Part shown: positions 16,824-25,699 of the stretch, piece by piece
Position numbering within the stretch: the first letter of the stretch is position 1
Layout of the letters: each line of letters begins with the position of its first letter
Assembly: GCA_022648325.1 (NCBI GenBank)
Contig: JALCMG010000003.1
Coordinates: 167,908 to 231,907, forward strand
Source: Olsenella sp.
GTDB lineage: Bacteria > Actinomycetota > Coriobacteriia > Coriobacteriales > Atopobiaceae
Reading direction: 5' to 3'
Length of the DNA: 64,000 nucleotides
The notes under the pieces: generated by a model
Databases searched by the model: none
What the model was told of the DNA's origin: nothing
What the model saw: only the letters and a program-made list of their open reading frames with translations
Program-made: the position numbers and the translations under genes

Positions 16824-16849
16824 GACAAAGGGAGTTTCCCTTTGTCTCA
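16821..16849. repeat. 29-bp palindrome, copy 1 (family TGAGACAAAGGGA)
   Basis: TGAGACAAAGGGA and TCCCTTTGTCTCA are separated by GTT. The TGA is the stop codon of the tannase-like gene. It lies between two convergent genes. Confidence 0.9.
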
Positions 16850-16854
16850 TGAAT

Positions 16855-16885
16855 GCGCCCCCGGTAGGTGGGATACCGGGGGCGC
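16855..16885. terminator. 12-bp hairpin between convergent genes
   Basis: GCGCCCCCGGTA and its exact complement with a 7-nt loop lie directly after the 29-bp palindrome. It probably serves as a bidirectional terminator, although neither side has a clear T-run. Confidence 0.55.
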
Positions 16886-16925
16886 AGCTGTGCGGCAGCA
16901 AGGCTGGGGAAGGGAGGGGGACAGC

Positions 16926-18680
16926 CTACCTGCCTGTGAAGAAGTCTACGATTGCGTTCCAGATGTCGAGAAAGACGTTGCCTGTGCTGGAGGACGTGGC
17001 GCCGCTTGCGCTCGCGGCCGCGTCTGCCGAGGAGTCCGTGGCCGTGCTGGTAGCCGTGCTATCGCCCATCACAAACGTGGTGTTCGTGCCGTACTCCGCG
17101 TCGAAGGCGCTGCGGTCGATGAGGTCGGTGCTTGCGGTCGAGGCACCGCTTCCGTCGTACGTCGTGGTGTAGGAATCCGTCACGGTGACGGTGACGTCTG
17201 AGGTCCCCTGGACCACGGCCTGGCCGTTGGCAACGATCGTCACGGTCTTGCCGCTCTCGTCCACCACACTTCCGCTCGAGGCCACGTTGAGTGCCGAGAC
17301 GGTCGAGTCTGCCGTGACGACCCAGGTCGACCCGTCGTCCACGTTCACGGTGACGGGGGAGTCGCTGGTGGATCCGTTGGCGTTCCCGGTGATGGAGGCG
17401 GCGCCGGTCCAGGTGCTGCTGTTCGTGAGGTAGAGCGCCAGGGATGAGATGGTGTCTACGCTCACGTTGCCCTTGACATTCTCGTCTGCCAAGGCAAGCA
17501 TTGCCGTGCCTCCGTTGGAGCCAGCCGTGCCCCAGCTGTTGGAGTCGTTGCCCTCGACCTGGATGAGGTTGGCCGCTGAGGAGTCGTAGTCCAGCGTCGT
17601 GCCCTGAAGCAGGATGTTCGCCGTGGTGTTGGTCACGTAGAAGAACGCACCGGACTGGATGGCGCTCGAGAGCGTGGAGCCAACCGCCTGGAAGGTCGCG
17701 GCCTCACCGGTGGTGGACTCGGCGTCGCCCGAGGTGGACTGGTAGATGATGACCGCGTTTGTAACCGGATCCGATGCGGTCTTGTCGGTGATGGTGCTCG
17801 AGAGGGACGAGTTGTTGATGAGGATGGTGTTCAAGCCCTCCATGCCGGCAATCTGGCTTCCGGTAGTCGTGCCCGTCACGTCCGAGACCTCGATGTCGCC
17901 GGTCGAGTAGAGCAAGGGCGAGCCGGAGCCCGCAGTCGAGAGCGTGGAGTTGGTCACCGAGATGTTCCCGCCGCCGCGGTCGGTGGCGATGCTCGCGCAG
18001 TGGTCTCCCTGGGTCGAGATACCCATCTCGTTCGCGATGACGGTGCCGCCGTAAGTGGCGTCAAGGCCGCGCGAGTTGCCGGCCGAGGTGGTGATGGTGT
18101 CGCCATTTGCGTAGACGGTCGCACCGTCTGTGGCAAAGATGGCGTTGGAGCCCTCGCTTGTTGCGTTGAGCTTGGAGTTTGAGACCTTCGCGGTGGTGCT
18201 GTCGCCAGTGGCGAGAAGGATCGAGTTTACGCCGTAGAAGTTGTAGTTGTCACCGTTGGTGTCGTCACCGGATTTCTCGAGCGTCACGCCGGAGAGCGCA
18301 AGTGCGCCACCGTTCTCTGCCAGCGCAGCGTTCACGTCGGCTTCCGTTGCGGTGATGGTCTGGTCCGAGGCCTCCTGGCTATCGCCGTCTGCCGTGAGCG
18401 TGCCGGAGAGCACGCCCGTGTAGTCGTACGTCATCGTGTTGGCGCCGCCTCCGCCGCCACCACCGGGCATGCTGCCGCCGGCGTCACCCGGGGCCTCTCC
18501 GCCGCCCGAGGGCGGCTCTCCCGCGGGCTGGCTCGTCGCCGTGCCGGAGCCAGGGCTGCTGCTGGCACCCTCTGCCAGTGCGGGCAGGGGAGACATCGAG
18601 AAGAGCAGCGCTCCCGTGACAACCGCGACGCCCGCCTTGCGCATGATCGAGTCCCTGCGTACAAACGTCTCACTTCTCAT
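16926..18680 (-). CDS. Secreted beta-helix (adhesin-like) protein
   Basis: This 584-residue protein has a signal peptide (basic start, then AGVAVVTGALLFSMSPLPALA) and a Gly/Pro/Ser-rich linker. It continues as many short strands of the form S-x-L-x-A-T-x-G-x-N-x-I-F-A-T-D, with frequent NS and SNS turns, as expected of a right-handed parallel beta-helix exposed on the surface. The end is Ala/Ser/Thr-rich with a short hydrophobic stretch (VFLDIWNAIVDFFTGR) but no LPXTG sorting signal. ATG 18680 follows GAGGAGGGG. Function unknown; adhesion or glycan contact is inferred from the fold only. Confidence 0.72.
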   Translation of the reverse strand: MRSETFVRRDSIMRKAGVAVVTGALLFSMSPLPALAEGASSSPGSGTATSQPAGEPPSGGGEAPGDAGGSMPGGGGGGGANTMTYDYTGVLSGTLTADGDSQEASDQTITATEADVNAALAENGGALALSGVTLEKSGDDTNGDNYNFYGVNSILLATGDSTTAKVSNSKLNATSEGSNAIFATDGATVYANGDTITTSAGNSRGLDATYGGTVIANEMGISTQGDHCASIATDRGGGNISVTNSTLSTAGSGSPLLYSTGDIEVSDVTGTTTGSQIAGMEGLNTILINNSSLSSTITDKTASDPVTNAVIIYQSTSGDAESTTGEAATFQAVGSTLSSAIQSGAFFYVTNTTANILLQGTTLDYDSSAANLIQVEGNDSNSWGTAGSNGGTAMLALADENVKGNVSVDTISSLALYLTNSSTWTGAASITGNANGSTSDSPVTVNVDDGSTWVVTADSTVSALNVASSGSVVDESGKTVTIVANGQAVVQGTSDVTVTVTDSYTTTYDGSGASTASTDLIDRSAFDAEYGTNTTFVMGDSTATSTATDSSADAAASASGATSSSTGNVFLDIWNAIVDFFTGR

Positions 18681-18816
18681 GATGCCCCTCCTCGTCTGGC
18701 GTAGCCGTTGGTCACAGTATGTCCAGCCGAGAGGGGTCCGCTGGCGTCGCGTGCGCAATGACAACAGGCTGGCATAACGTTGAACTGATGCTCAAAGCAA
18801 CCTGTCGCGAAACTGA

Positions 18817-19305
18817 AATGAGACAAAGGGACTGTCCCTTTGTCTCACAATCTCGGTTGCCCTCAACGCAGACGTTGCGTCCATCACCGTATCCAACTTC
18901 GCCGGCCTGGTCGAGCAAGGCTTCTACAACGGGCTCACCTTCCACCGCGTGGTGAGGGACTTCATGATCCAGGGCGGCGACCCCAACGGTGACGGCACCG
19001 GAGGCTCTGGACCACCATCAAGGGCGAGTTCTCGGCCAACGGGGTTGAAGAACGACATCGCCCATGTGCGCGGCACCATCTCGATGGCGCGCTCGTCGGA
19101 CTACAACTCGGCCAGCTTGCAGTTCTTCATCGTCCAGAAGACGGCAGCCTCGCTCAACGGCCAGTACGCAGCCTTTGGCAACGTGACGGACGGCATGGAC
19201 GTGGTCGACTCCATTGTGAATGCGACGGCTGACAAGGGCGATTCCAACGGGATTCTCCCCAAGGCGGACCAGCCCGTCATTGCCTCCATCACGATGGTCG
19301 ACTAG
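18817..19305 (+). pseudogene. Decayed cyclophilin-type peptidyl-prolyl isomerase
   Basis: The frame encodes a cyclophilin core (NFAGLVEQGFYNGLTFHRVV, FMIQGGDPNGDGTGG, HVRGTISMARS, QFFIV, AAFGNVTDGMDVV). There is no ATG, GTG or TTG between the in-frame stop at 18814 and the conserved core; the coding homology starts at the palindromic repeat, so the signal peptide and first strand are lost. Two compensating frameshifts are also present: a base appears missing near 19012 and one extra near 19046, which turns the expected TTIKGEFSANG into PPSRASSRPTG. Translation from ATG 18949 would give only a fragment. Confidence 0.8.
18819..18847. repeat. 29-bp palindrome, copy 2
   Basis: A perfect 13-bp inverted repeat with loop CTG. 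It directly precedes the 5'-truncated cyclophilin remnant, and the coding homology begins right after it. Confidence 0.9.
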
Positions 19306-19346
19306 GGACGGGCTCTAAGGCAGAACCATCGGCTCATGACGGTCAA

Positions 19347-19385
19347 GCACGTCCTTGCTGCAGCTAGCTTGCAGCAAGGACGTGC
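19347..19385. terminator. 16-bp hairpin overlapping the antitoxin 3' end
   Basis: GCACGTCCTTGCTGCA and its exact complement flank a 7-nt loop. The antitoxin stop codon lies inside the hairpin. It separates the cyclophilin remnant from the convergent antitoxin gene. Confidence 0.6.
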
Positions 19386-19645
19386 ATTGCTTTCTCGATT
19401 GCGGCGTCTCGGATGAACGTGGACTTGTTGACTCCGCTTGCTTCTGCGGCACGGGCTATGAGTTCTGCTCCAGACTTTGGGCACTTGAAGGACATGTTTG
19501 CGTTTGCCTCATCTGAGAGACGCGGACGGCCTGCGCGTATGGTAACGAGGTGCCCATCAAAGTTGCCGTCCTCCCAGGCTTTTGCGCGTTGTTCGATTTC
19601 TTCGTCGGTGAGGACGTGACCATTGGGAAGCTTGTACTCTGCCAT
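19364..19645 (-). CDS. Antitoxin with ribbon-helix-helix-like C terminus
   Basis: This 93-residue protein has an acidic, helical N-terminal part (LTDEEIEQRAKAWEDGNF). It then has GRPRLSDEANANMSFKCPKS and AELIARAAEASGVNKSTFIR, the spacing of ribbon-helix-helix antitoxins that bind DNA and a partner toxin. ATG 19645 lies two bases after the stop codon of the upstream toxin frame, the toxin-first order seen in some type II systems. The frame is intact, whereas the toxin is broken. Confidence 0.7.
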   Translation of the reverse strand: MAEYKLPNGHVLTDEEIEQRAKAWEDGNFDGHLVTIRAGRPRLSDEANANMSFKCPKSGAELIARAAEASGVNKSTFIRDAAIEKAMHVLAAS

Positions 19646-19647
19646 GG

Positions 19648-19932
19648 CTACTCCCTTCTCTCGTTTCTTTTGGCCTCTGCTTTAACCCTTTTTGATACTG
19701 GCGTATTTGCGTGATATATGAGCCATCCTTGAGTGGTCATTGTTCCTACCATCTCAACCATCTCAACCTAGCGCTCGTGTTTATCCCTTCCTATCCAGAG
19801 ATACTCTGGAAAGTTGGGGCTTTCCGGTCGTAAGGCCTCGTAATAGGAGTGTTCCCAAGCGTACCTAACGTCTTCCTCGGACAGTTGCGGATGCTCTCTT
19901 GTGATGCGGGGATGCACTAATAGTCCATCCAT
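19648..19932 (-). pseudogene. Toxin partner, interrupted by one TAG codon
   Basis: From ATG 19932 (after GGAGGGAC) the frame reads MDGLLVHPRITREHPQLSEE and on to WIGRDKHER, then TAG at 19770-19768, then VEMVEMVGTMTTQGWLIYHA and NTPVSKR to the true stop two bases before the antitoxin ATG. The total would be 94 residues. The WLIYHA-x-TP ending is characteristic of a small toxin family that sits before RHH antitoxins (from memory; name not certain). A 9-bp tandem duplication GTTGAGATG follows the stop codon. The lone nonsense codon should abolish the toxin. Confidence 0.7.
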
Positions 19933-20189
19933 AGGCCGTCCCTCCTCTGGGTACCCAATTATCTACTACATTATTATACTACGTTATTGCGAACTGGGCG
20001 AACGCAAGGTCGCGAGGGGGAATTTGAAATGGACGTAGACTCCAAAGAGCCCGCACAGCAGCTTCACCACAACGAAATAAACCAACCGAGATAGTGTGCT
20101 TTGCCTTAGTAGGCAAGGGCATATATCCAAACGGTATAGAAAACGCCGTTATTGTGCTATAGTCATATACATACGAAAGGAGCTTCCGC

Positions 20190-20690
20190 ATGTATGAGAT
20201 TGGTGAGTACGTTGTCCATCCGGGCCAGGGCGTGTGTCGTATCGAGGATGTGACGGAGGATCCCACCCCCTGCTACCAGCTCATGCCCGTGGGCGAGCGC
20301 CATCCCATGCGCATCAGCTACCCCGTCTCCAGCGAGTCCCGCCTTCGCCCGGTCCTCTCGGCGGAGGAGGCCCGCACAATCATCGACGAGTACCCCACCA
20401 TGGAGGTGGAGTCCTACTCAGAGCACAGCGGCACCCTCGAGGAGCAGCACTTCAAGGACGAGATTCGCCGCGGCAGCTGCCAGGACTCCGTGCGCATCGT
20501 GAAGACCTTCCGCGAGCGCATCGACGAGGTCAAGTCCCGCAACAAGAAGCCGCCCGTGGCCTTTGACCGCATCCTCAAGCTGGCAACGGCTCGCTCGCTC
20601 CAGGAGCTCTCCGTCGCGCTCGACACCACGCCCGAGGACGTCCAGGCGCTCTTCCAGGGCGCACTTGACGCGGCAGCCGAGGAGAACTAG
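20190..20690 (+). CDS. carD: CarD family transcription regulator
   Basis: This 166-residue protein has the RNA-polymerase-interacting Tudor-like domain at the N terminus (MYEIGEYVVHPGQGVCRIED) followed by an all-helical half. CarD proteins bind the RNA polymerase beta subunit and stabilise open promoters. The length matches the family. ATG 20190 follows GAAAGGAG. The upstream gap 19933-20189 is AT-rich and probably carries divergent promoters for carD and the toxin-antitoxin pair, including a TATAAT on the minus strand near 19970. Confidence 0.85.
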   Translation: MYEIGEYVVHPGQGVCRIEDVTEDPTPCYQLMPVGERHPMRISYPVSSESRLRPVLSAEEARTIIDEYPTMEVESYSEHSGTLEEQHFKDEIRRGSCQDSVRIVKTFRERIDEVKSRNKKPPVAFDRILKLATARSLQELSVALDTTPEDVQALFQGALDAAAEEN

Positions 20691-20785
20691 CCCGCTCGCC
20701 GAAAGCCTCCATACCATCTCTCCTCCAGCTTGGATTCTCCATTTATGCTGCAATTCAGAAACCTTTCAAGGGCTGGGGGGATGAG

Positions 20786-22624
20786 GTGTCTTACTCTAAG
20801 CTGCTCCTGAAGGTCGTCGTCCGTGAGCCAATTGCCTGGGTTACGTTTGGTACGCTTGCCGTACTTCTCTCCTTGTGCGTTTTTCTTCCGTATCCCCTGT
20901 ATGGTCCCGAGCTATTAAAGCTGACCCTGAGGATGGACTATGAGTCACTCTCGGAAAGTTTCTCCAATGGGTCATTTGATGGTGCGCCGGATGATCTTGT
21001 CGAGAGCATGCATGCGAGGGTTGACTACATGAGCTTGGCCCTAAATGCTGAGACGAACCAGGATTTTTACCGCGCGCTGTCGAAAATATACGCCATTGAT
21101 GAGGCTCAGTCTTCCTCTGGATCGCTTGTGGGGACAAGCCCTCTAGAGGAGGTGGCGAAAAAAGAATACGCAGATGCCATGGCAATGGTGGATGGTTCCG
21201 TTGGCTATGACTACTCCAACCAACTACCTGGCATCCCATTGCTCACTGTGGCTCCCAGCACGTTACCCCAGTTTGCCCTCTCGATACCGGCTATCGCTAT
21301 TGCGTTCTGCATCTCTTCTGCAACCGACAGGCGAAAACTACTGGGGTCTGCAGCCATTCCAGCAGGGACGTCACTGCTCTCTAGGTGCTTGGTGGGCGTG
21401 GTGCTAAGTGCGATTGGCCTTTGCGCCGCCATTATTCCCCCTTTCCTCATCGCGACCGGCGTTCGAGGTTTTGGAGATGCCAGCTATCCGATCGTATTCC
21501 TACGAGGAGGGCAAATTGTCGAGATGGGCGTGGGCGAATCGGCCTTATGGACGCTTGGCCTGATGACCTTCACCTGGCTCTTTCTGGTTGTTGTGGGCGT
21601 TTGCATTTCCGCACTTGCAAAGAACGCCTTGGCTGGGCCTGGCGTAGCGCTTGCACTTTCACTTATCCCGAGCGCACCAAACTACTACTCGGTGAATTCA
21701 ATCTGGGGCCCAACCCTCGAATCTCTTCCATTCTCGTATTTTTGTCCATGGGTGGTTGCCGGGAGTTGCGGCGCATTTCCAAATGTTGACCTAACGCCTT
21801 CGTATTCTCTGCAACCAACCAATGGACTCATGGTGCTCGCTGGGTGGACCATTCTCATCCTATTCATTTCGGCCGGGGGTCTGTATCTCAGACAGCGTGT
21901 GATGAGGAGGCGAGGGGGCGTACCGGCGGGGAACGGATTGTCTCTATCGGATTCCACGATTGCGTATGGCAGAAATGTATTGCTGTCGAATGTATCCCTT
22001 AGCCTTCCTCGTAAATCGATCACCGGAATAATTGCCCCAAATGGTTCTGGAAAGACGACGCTCCTGGAGGTATTGGCAGGTGACACGAGGCGAATGCGCG
22101 AGGGGGAGCTTAGTATTGGAGGGACGAGGGTTACAGACGAAGTCGCATATGCTCTTCGCGTCCACTATTCCCCGAGCGATATGCGCAACATGTATCCTCA
22201 CATGAGCACTAGATTTCATCTCGAAGCGGTCAAGTCCCTGTGGAATTCAACGAAGAATGTTGCCGACGTGGTCGAAATGCTTGGCATGGAGTCATTTTTG
22301 GATAAGCCGTGCCGAGTGCTCTCTCAGGGAATGGCTCGGCAAGCGTCACTGGCGATGGCATGCATCTCTGGTGCTTCCTTTGTCCTTCTCGATGAACCCC
22401 TAAATGCGCTTGACCCGATAAAGGCGGAGTGTGCCGAGAAGTGCATTCGTTGGATGGCAGCCCAAGGCTCTGGAGTCGCCATCTCCTCCCACCAACCGGA
22501 GGAGATGGATCGGCTGTGTGACTCCTTTGCGTTTCTCGTTAGAGGAAAAATCGAACGTGTTGCCACGGGCAAGGGAAAATCCTGCCGTGAATGGTTTGAA
22601 AGCTTATTTACGACAGGTGCGTAG
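20786..22624 (+). CDS. ABC transporter with fused permease and ATPase
   Basis: This single 612-residue polypeptide has six or more membrane segments (near residues 15-37, 155-175, 200-228, 250-276, 280-297 and 345-366) of ABC-2-like type, with a large extracytoplasmic loop after the first. The ATP-binding domain follows from about residue 382: Walker A NGSGKTTL near 417, signature LSQGMARQ and Walker B FVLLDEPLNALDP. Permease-then-ATPase in one chain is unusual for ABC-2 exporters, which normally split the two. It starts at GTG 20786 and is AT-richer than its neighbours, suggesting transfer. Substrate unknown; bacteriocin or lipid export is possible. Confidence 0.78.
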   Translation: MSYSKLLLKVVVREPIAWVTFGTLAVLLSLCVFLPYPLYGPELLKLTLRMDYESLSESFSNGSFDGAPDDLVESMHARVDYMSLALNAETNQDFYRALSKIYAIDEAQSSSGSLVGTSPLEEVAKKEYADAMAMVDGSVGYDYSNQLPGIPLLTVAPSTLPQFALSIPAIAIAFCISSATDRRKLLGSAAIPAGTSLLSRCLVGVVLSAIGLCAAIIPPFLIATGVRGFGDASYPIVFLRGGQIVEMGVGESALWTLGLMTFTWLFLVVVGVCISALAKNALAGPGVALALSLIPSAPNYYSVNSIWGPTLESLPFSYFCPWVVAGSCGAFPNVDLTPSYSLQPTNGLMVLAGWTILILFISAGGLYLRQRVMRRRGGVPAGNGLSLSDSTIAYGRNVLLSNVSLSLPRKSITGIIAPNGSGKTTLLEVLAGDTRRMREGELSIGGTRVTDEVAYALRVHYSPSDMRNMYPHMSTRFHLEAVKSLWNSTKNVADVVEMLGMESFLDKPCRVLSQGMARQASLAMACISGASFVLLDEPLNALDPIKAECAEKCIRWMAAQGSGVAISSHQPEEMDRLCDSFAFLVRGKIERVATGKGKSCREWFESLFTTGA

Positions 22625-22776
22625 GGTGTCTGGCGTGCGGTGCCTTGGCGGATTAGCTAGGGTACCGCCTCCCATTCTTTCCGCTGCGTTGCCATTCTCG
22701 GCCGTGCGTCGGCTTCTCGCTCGCCTCGGGTAAAATGAGATGCACAGCTCTAATTGGCTTCGACCAAGGAGGATTC

Positions 22777-23073
22777 GTGCCCACCGCAGACGAGACAGAC
22801 CAGAACCGCGCGATCATCACCGTCCTGGGGCATGACCGCCCGGGCATCGTTGCAGCAGTGTCTACGGAGCTCTCCGAGCGTTCCGCCAACATCCTCGACA
22901 TATCGCAGACCATTCTCCAGGGCACGTTCACCATGACCATGCTCGTGGACCTGGCCGAGGTCAAGACGGACTTCTCCGAGCTCAAGGGTGCCCTCGACGC
23001 GCTCTCGGAGCGCCTGGGCGTCCAGATTCGCATCCAGCGCGAGGAAGTCTTCCACTACATGTACCGCCTGTAG
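22777..23073 (+). CDS. ACT domain protein (UPF0237 family)
   Basis: This 98-residue protein is a single ACT domain: AIITVLGHDRPGIVAAVST then ANILDISQTILQGTFTMTML. GTG 22777 is chosen because it sits 5 nt after AAGGAGG. ACT domains bind small ligands such as amino acids and the regulator is often free-standing; the target is unknown. It lies 75 bp before citrate synthase. Confidence 0.85.
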   Translation: MPTADETDQNRAIITVLGHDRPGIVAAVSTELSERSANILDISQTILQGTFTMTMLVDLAEVKTDFSELKGALDALSERLGVQIRIQREEVFHYMYRL

Positions 23074-23147
23074 CTCTTCTCAGCGTTAGCCAACGGTCTT
23101 CGACGCGTCCGCCTCGCGTTGCGAGACGGCGAGAAAGGTGTTAGGCC

Positions 23148-24656
23148 ATGCCCCTCTTCAAGTCAAACCGCAGCAGGAACGAGGTCTTTGGGCCAATCCT
23201 CTCGACGCTCGACACCTCCGCCATGACGCACGTGGCGGACGCCTACCCCATGCCCTCCAAGGCGCTGGGGCGCCCCCCCGTCTCCGACGGCCTCTATGAT
23301 GGCTACAAGGACGCCGACGTCCTGGACGGCGACCTCTACAGTCGCTATGACGTGAAACGCGGCCTGCGCAACACCGACGGCTCCGGTGTGCTCGTGGGTC
23401 TCACCACCATCTCGAACGTCCACGGCTACACCAAGGAGAACGGTGTGGCCGTGCCCGACAAGGGCGACCTCATCCTTCGCGGCTACCACATCGAGGATCT
23501 GGTTGCCGGCCCGCAGCGCGAGGACCGCTTTGGCTACGAGGAGGTGGCGTACCTCGTTATCACGGGGCACCTGCCCACGTCGGCCGAGCTTGACGACTTC
23601 CGCGCGCGCATCGACTCGCGCCGGCAGCTGCCCGAGGGCTACTTCTCCATCTTCCCCCGCACCACCTACAGCCACTCGATCATGAACGTGCTCCAGCGCG
23701 CGACGCTCCTGCTCTACGCCTTCGACCCCACGCCGGACGACACCTCGCCCGAGCACGAGATCGACGTTGCCCTCTCGCTTCTCGGCCGCTGGCCGCGCAC
23801 GGCGGCCGTGGCACACGCCGCAAGCGTGGCAGCGATGAACGAGGACCGCCTCGTGGTGCCGCCCGCGCGCGAGGGCTTCTCGATGGCTGAGACGGTGCTC
23901 GACGTGCTTCGCGGCGACGAGGGCTTCACGCACGATGAGGCAATGATGCTCGACGTTATGCTCATGCTCCATGTCGAGCACGGCGGCGGCAACAACTCCA
24001 CGTTCACAACACGCGTGCTCTCGTCCTCGGGGACCGACGCCTACTCTGCCTACGCGGCGGCGCTGGGCTCGCTCAAGGGTCCCAAGCACGGCGGTGCCAA
24101 CTTCAAGGTCGGCCAGATGATTGACGACATTGGCTCCCACGTGGCCGACTGGACCAACGATGACGAGGTGGCGGGCTATCTCGAGAAAATCGTTCGCGGC
24201 GAGGCCTTCGACCAGACCGGCCTCATCTATGGACTGGGCCACGCGGTCTACATGATCTCCGACCCTCGTGCGCAACTGGTCAAGCACTATGCTCGAAAGC
24301 TGGCGCACCAGAAGGGTGCGGAGGACAAGCTCGACCTCATCGAGAGCATCGAGCGCCTGGGACCCGAGGTCATGCGCACCGTCAAGGGCACTAAGAAGCC
24401 CATCTGCGCCAACATCGACATGTACACGGGCTTCGTGTATTCCATGCTGGGCGTGCCCAAGGACCTCTATACGCCGATCTTTGCCATGGCGCGTGTTGCC
24501 GGCTGGGCGGCGCATCGCATGGAGGAGCTCTACGGCGCGGGTCGCATCATCAGGCCGGCGTACCGCTCGGTGTTTGATATGCGCGAGTACGTACCTCTGG
24601 GGGAGCGCGACGCTGCCTCTGCCGAGAAGGACACTGGCGCGACTGATGAGCAGTAG
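23148..24656 (+). CDS. gltA: Citrate synthase
   Basis: This 502-residue enzyme condenses oxaloacetate and acetyl-CoA. Catalytic residues are H314 (KGPKHGGAN), H365 (GLGHAVY) and D424 (NIDMYTG), with HVEHGGGNNSTF and ARVAGWAAH also conserved. It is longer than the usual short type, with an N-terminal extension of some 60 residues (MPLFKSNRSRNEVFG). In anaerobic Coriobacteriia it probably feeds glutamate synthesis rather than a complete cycle. The HAD phosphatase gene follows closely. Confidence 0.92.
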   Translation: MPLFKSNRSRNEVFGPILSTLDTSAMTHVADAYPMPSKALGRPPVSDGLYDGYKDADVLDGDLYSRYDVKRGLRNTDGSGVLVGLTTISNVHGYTKENGVAVPDKGDLILRGYHIEDLVAGPQREDRFGYEEVAYLVITGHLPTSAELDDFRARIDSRRQLPEGYFSIFPRTTYSHSIMNVLQRATLLLYAFDPTPDDTSPEHEIDVALSLLGRWPRTAAVAHAASVAAMNEDRLVVPPAREGFSMAETVLDVLRGDEGFTHDEAMMLDVMLMLHVEHGGGNNSTFTTRVLSSSGTDAYSAYAAALGSLKGPKHGGANFKVGQMIDDIGSHVADWTNDDEVAGYLEKIVRGEAFDQTGLIYGLGHAVYMISDPRAQLVKHYARKLAHQKGAEDKLDLIESIERLGPEVMRTVKGTKKPICANIDMYTGFVYSMLGVPKDLYTPIFAMARVAGWAAHRMEELYGAGRIIRPAYRSVFDMREYVPLGERDAASAEKDTGATDEQ

Positions 24657-24684
24657 CCCCTGTGCCGCGGCGAAGGGAGGCCGC

Positions 24685-25524
24685 GTGCGCCCGCGCATCG
24701 TCTTCGCCGACATGGACGACACCTTCCTCGCGCCAGACAAGACGCTGCTGCCGCGCAACATGGCCATGCTCGACCGACTTGCCGAGGAGGGCATAGAGTT
24801 TGTCCCCTGCACGGGCCGTGCCTGGCATACGATTCCTGTCGAGGTGCGCCACCATCCGGCCACACACTATGGCGTGCCGTCAGACGGCGCCGTGGCGATT
24901 GACGCGACGTCAGAGGAGGTTCTTCTCGACCAGAGTCTGGGTGCCGAGCGCGCGCTGGCGCTGCTCTCGCGCGTGCGCGGACTTCTCGGCAGCATGGCCT
25001 TTGAGGTGTTCGCAGATGGCCGTGTGCTCACGGACAGGCACGGGTGGGAGCTCATCGACAGGCTGGGCTTGCCTCCGGCGCAGACCGCGTACATGCACGT
25101 CTCGCGCACGCTGTGCGACCAGCCGCTTGAGCAGACGATTCGCGAAGCTCGGACGGCAGAGCGTGTGGGCATGTGCTGGGGCGTTGGTGCTGGCGTGCAT
25201 GAGGTTGCTGACGCGGCGCGTGCGGCTGTCGAGAAGGACCCCACGCTGAGGCATACTGGCTCCTACGGAAGCGCCATCGAGGTGATTGACGCCCGGGCGT
25301 CGAAGGGCTCGGCGCTCACGTGGCTGTGCGAGCGGCTGGGGATTGCTCGCGAGCAGAGCGTGGCGTTCGGTGACTCGCCCAACGACCTCGAGATGATTCG
25401 CGCTGCCGGCGATGGCGTTGCCGTGGGCAATGCGTGCGAGGTGCTGCTCGCCGAGGCCGACCATGTGACGGCGACCAATGCCGAGAGCGGCTTCGCCACG
25501 TACCTGGAGGGGCTTCTCGGCTAG
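24685..25524 (+). CDS. HAD-superfamily phosphatase, Cof type
   Basis: This 279-residue protein has motif I FADMDDTFL (DxDxT variant), motif II CTGRAW, motif III lysine in ASKGSAL and motif IV GDSPNDLEM, with a Cof-type cap between. Substrates of this family are sugar phosphates or flavin/PLP phosphates; here unknown. GTG 24685 follows AAGGGAGG; an ATG at 24646 that overlaps the citrate synthase stop is the alternative. The two genes are probably co-transcribed. Confidence 0.83.
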   Translation: MRPRIVFADMDDTFLAPDKTLLPRNMAMLDRLAEEGIEFVPCTGRAWHTIPVEVRHHPATHYGVPSDGAVAIDATSEEVLLDQSLGAERALALLSRVRGLLGSMAFEVFADGRVLTDRHGWELIDRLGLPPAQTAYMHVSRTLCDQPLEQTIREARTAERVGMCWGVGAGVHEVADAARAAVEKDPTLRHTGSYGSAIEVIDARASKGSALTWLCERLGIAREQSVAFGDSPNDLEMIRAAGDGVAVGNACEVLLAEADHVTATNAESGFATYLEGLLG

Positions 25525-25574
25525 TGACGCCGAGGTCGCATGGGGGTAGCGCGCTCTTCTCGCGTGAGCTCTGT

Positions 25575-25653
25575 AAATGTGTACAAAAAGAAGTGCCGAG
25601 AAACCCGCCAACTGTGGTTTCTCGGCACCTGCGTCACCAAATTGTACGCATTT
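25575..25653. repeat. Two-tier stem-loop between convergent genes
   Basis: The inner stem GTGCCGAGAAACC/GGTTTCTCGGCAC is perfect over 13 bp (25593-25628). The outer stem AAATGTGTACAA/TTGTACGCATTT pairs 11 of 12 (25575-25586 with 25642-25653). Two copies of GGCACCyGGrAGGGAC follow. It lies between the HAD gene and kup and may be a bidirectional terminator or a small repeat element. Confidence 0.65.
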
Positions 25654-25699
25654 GGCACCTGGAAGGGACATTCGGCACCCGGGAGGGACTTCCACCCGC

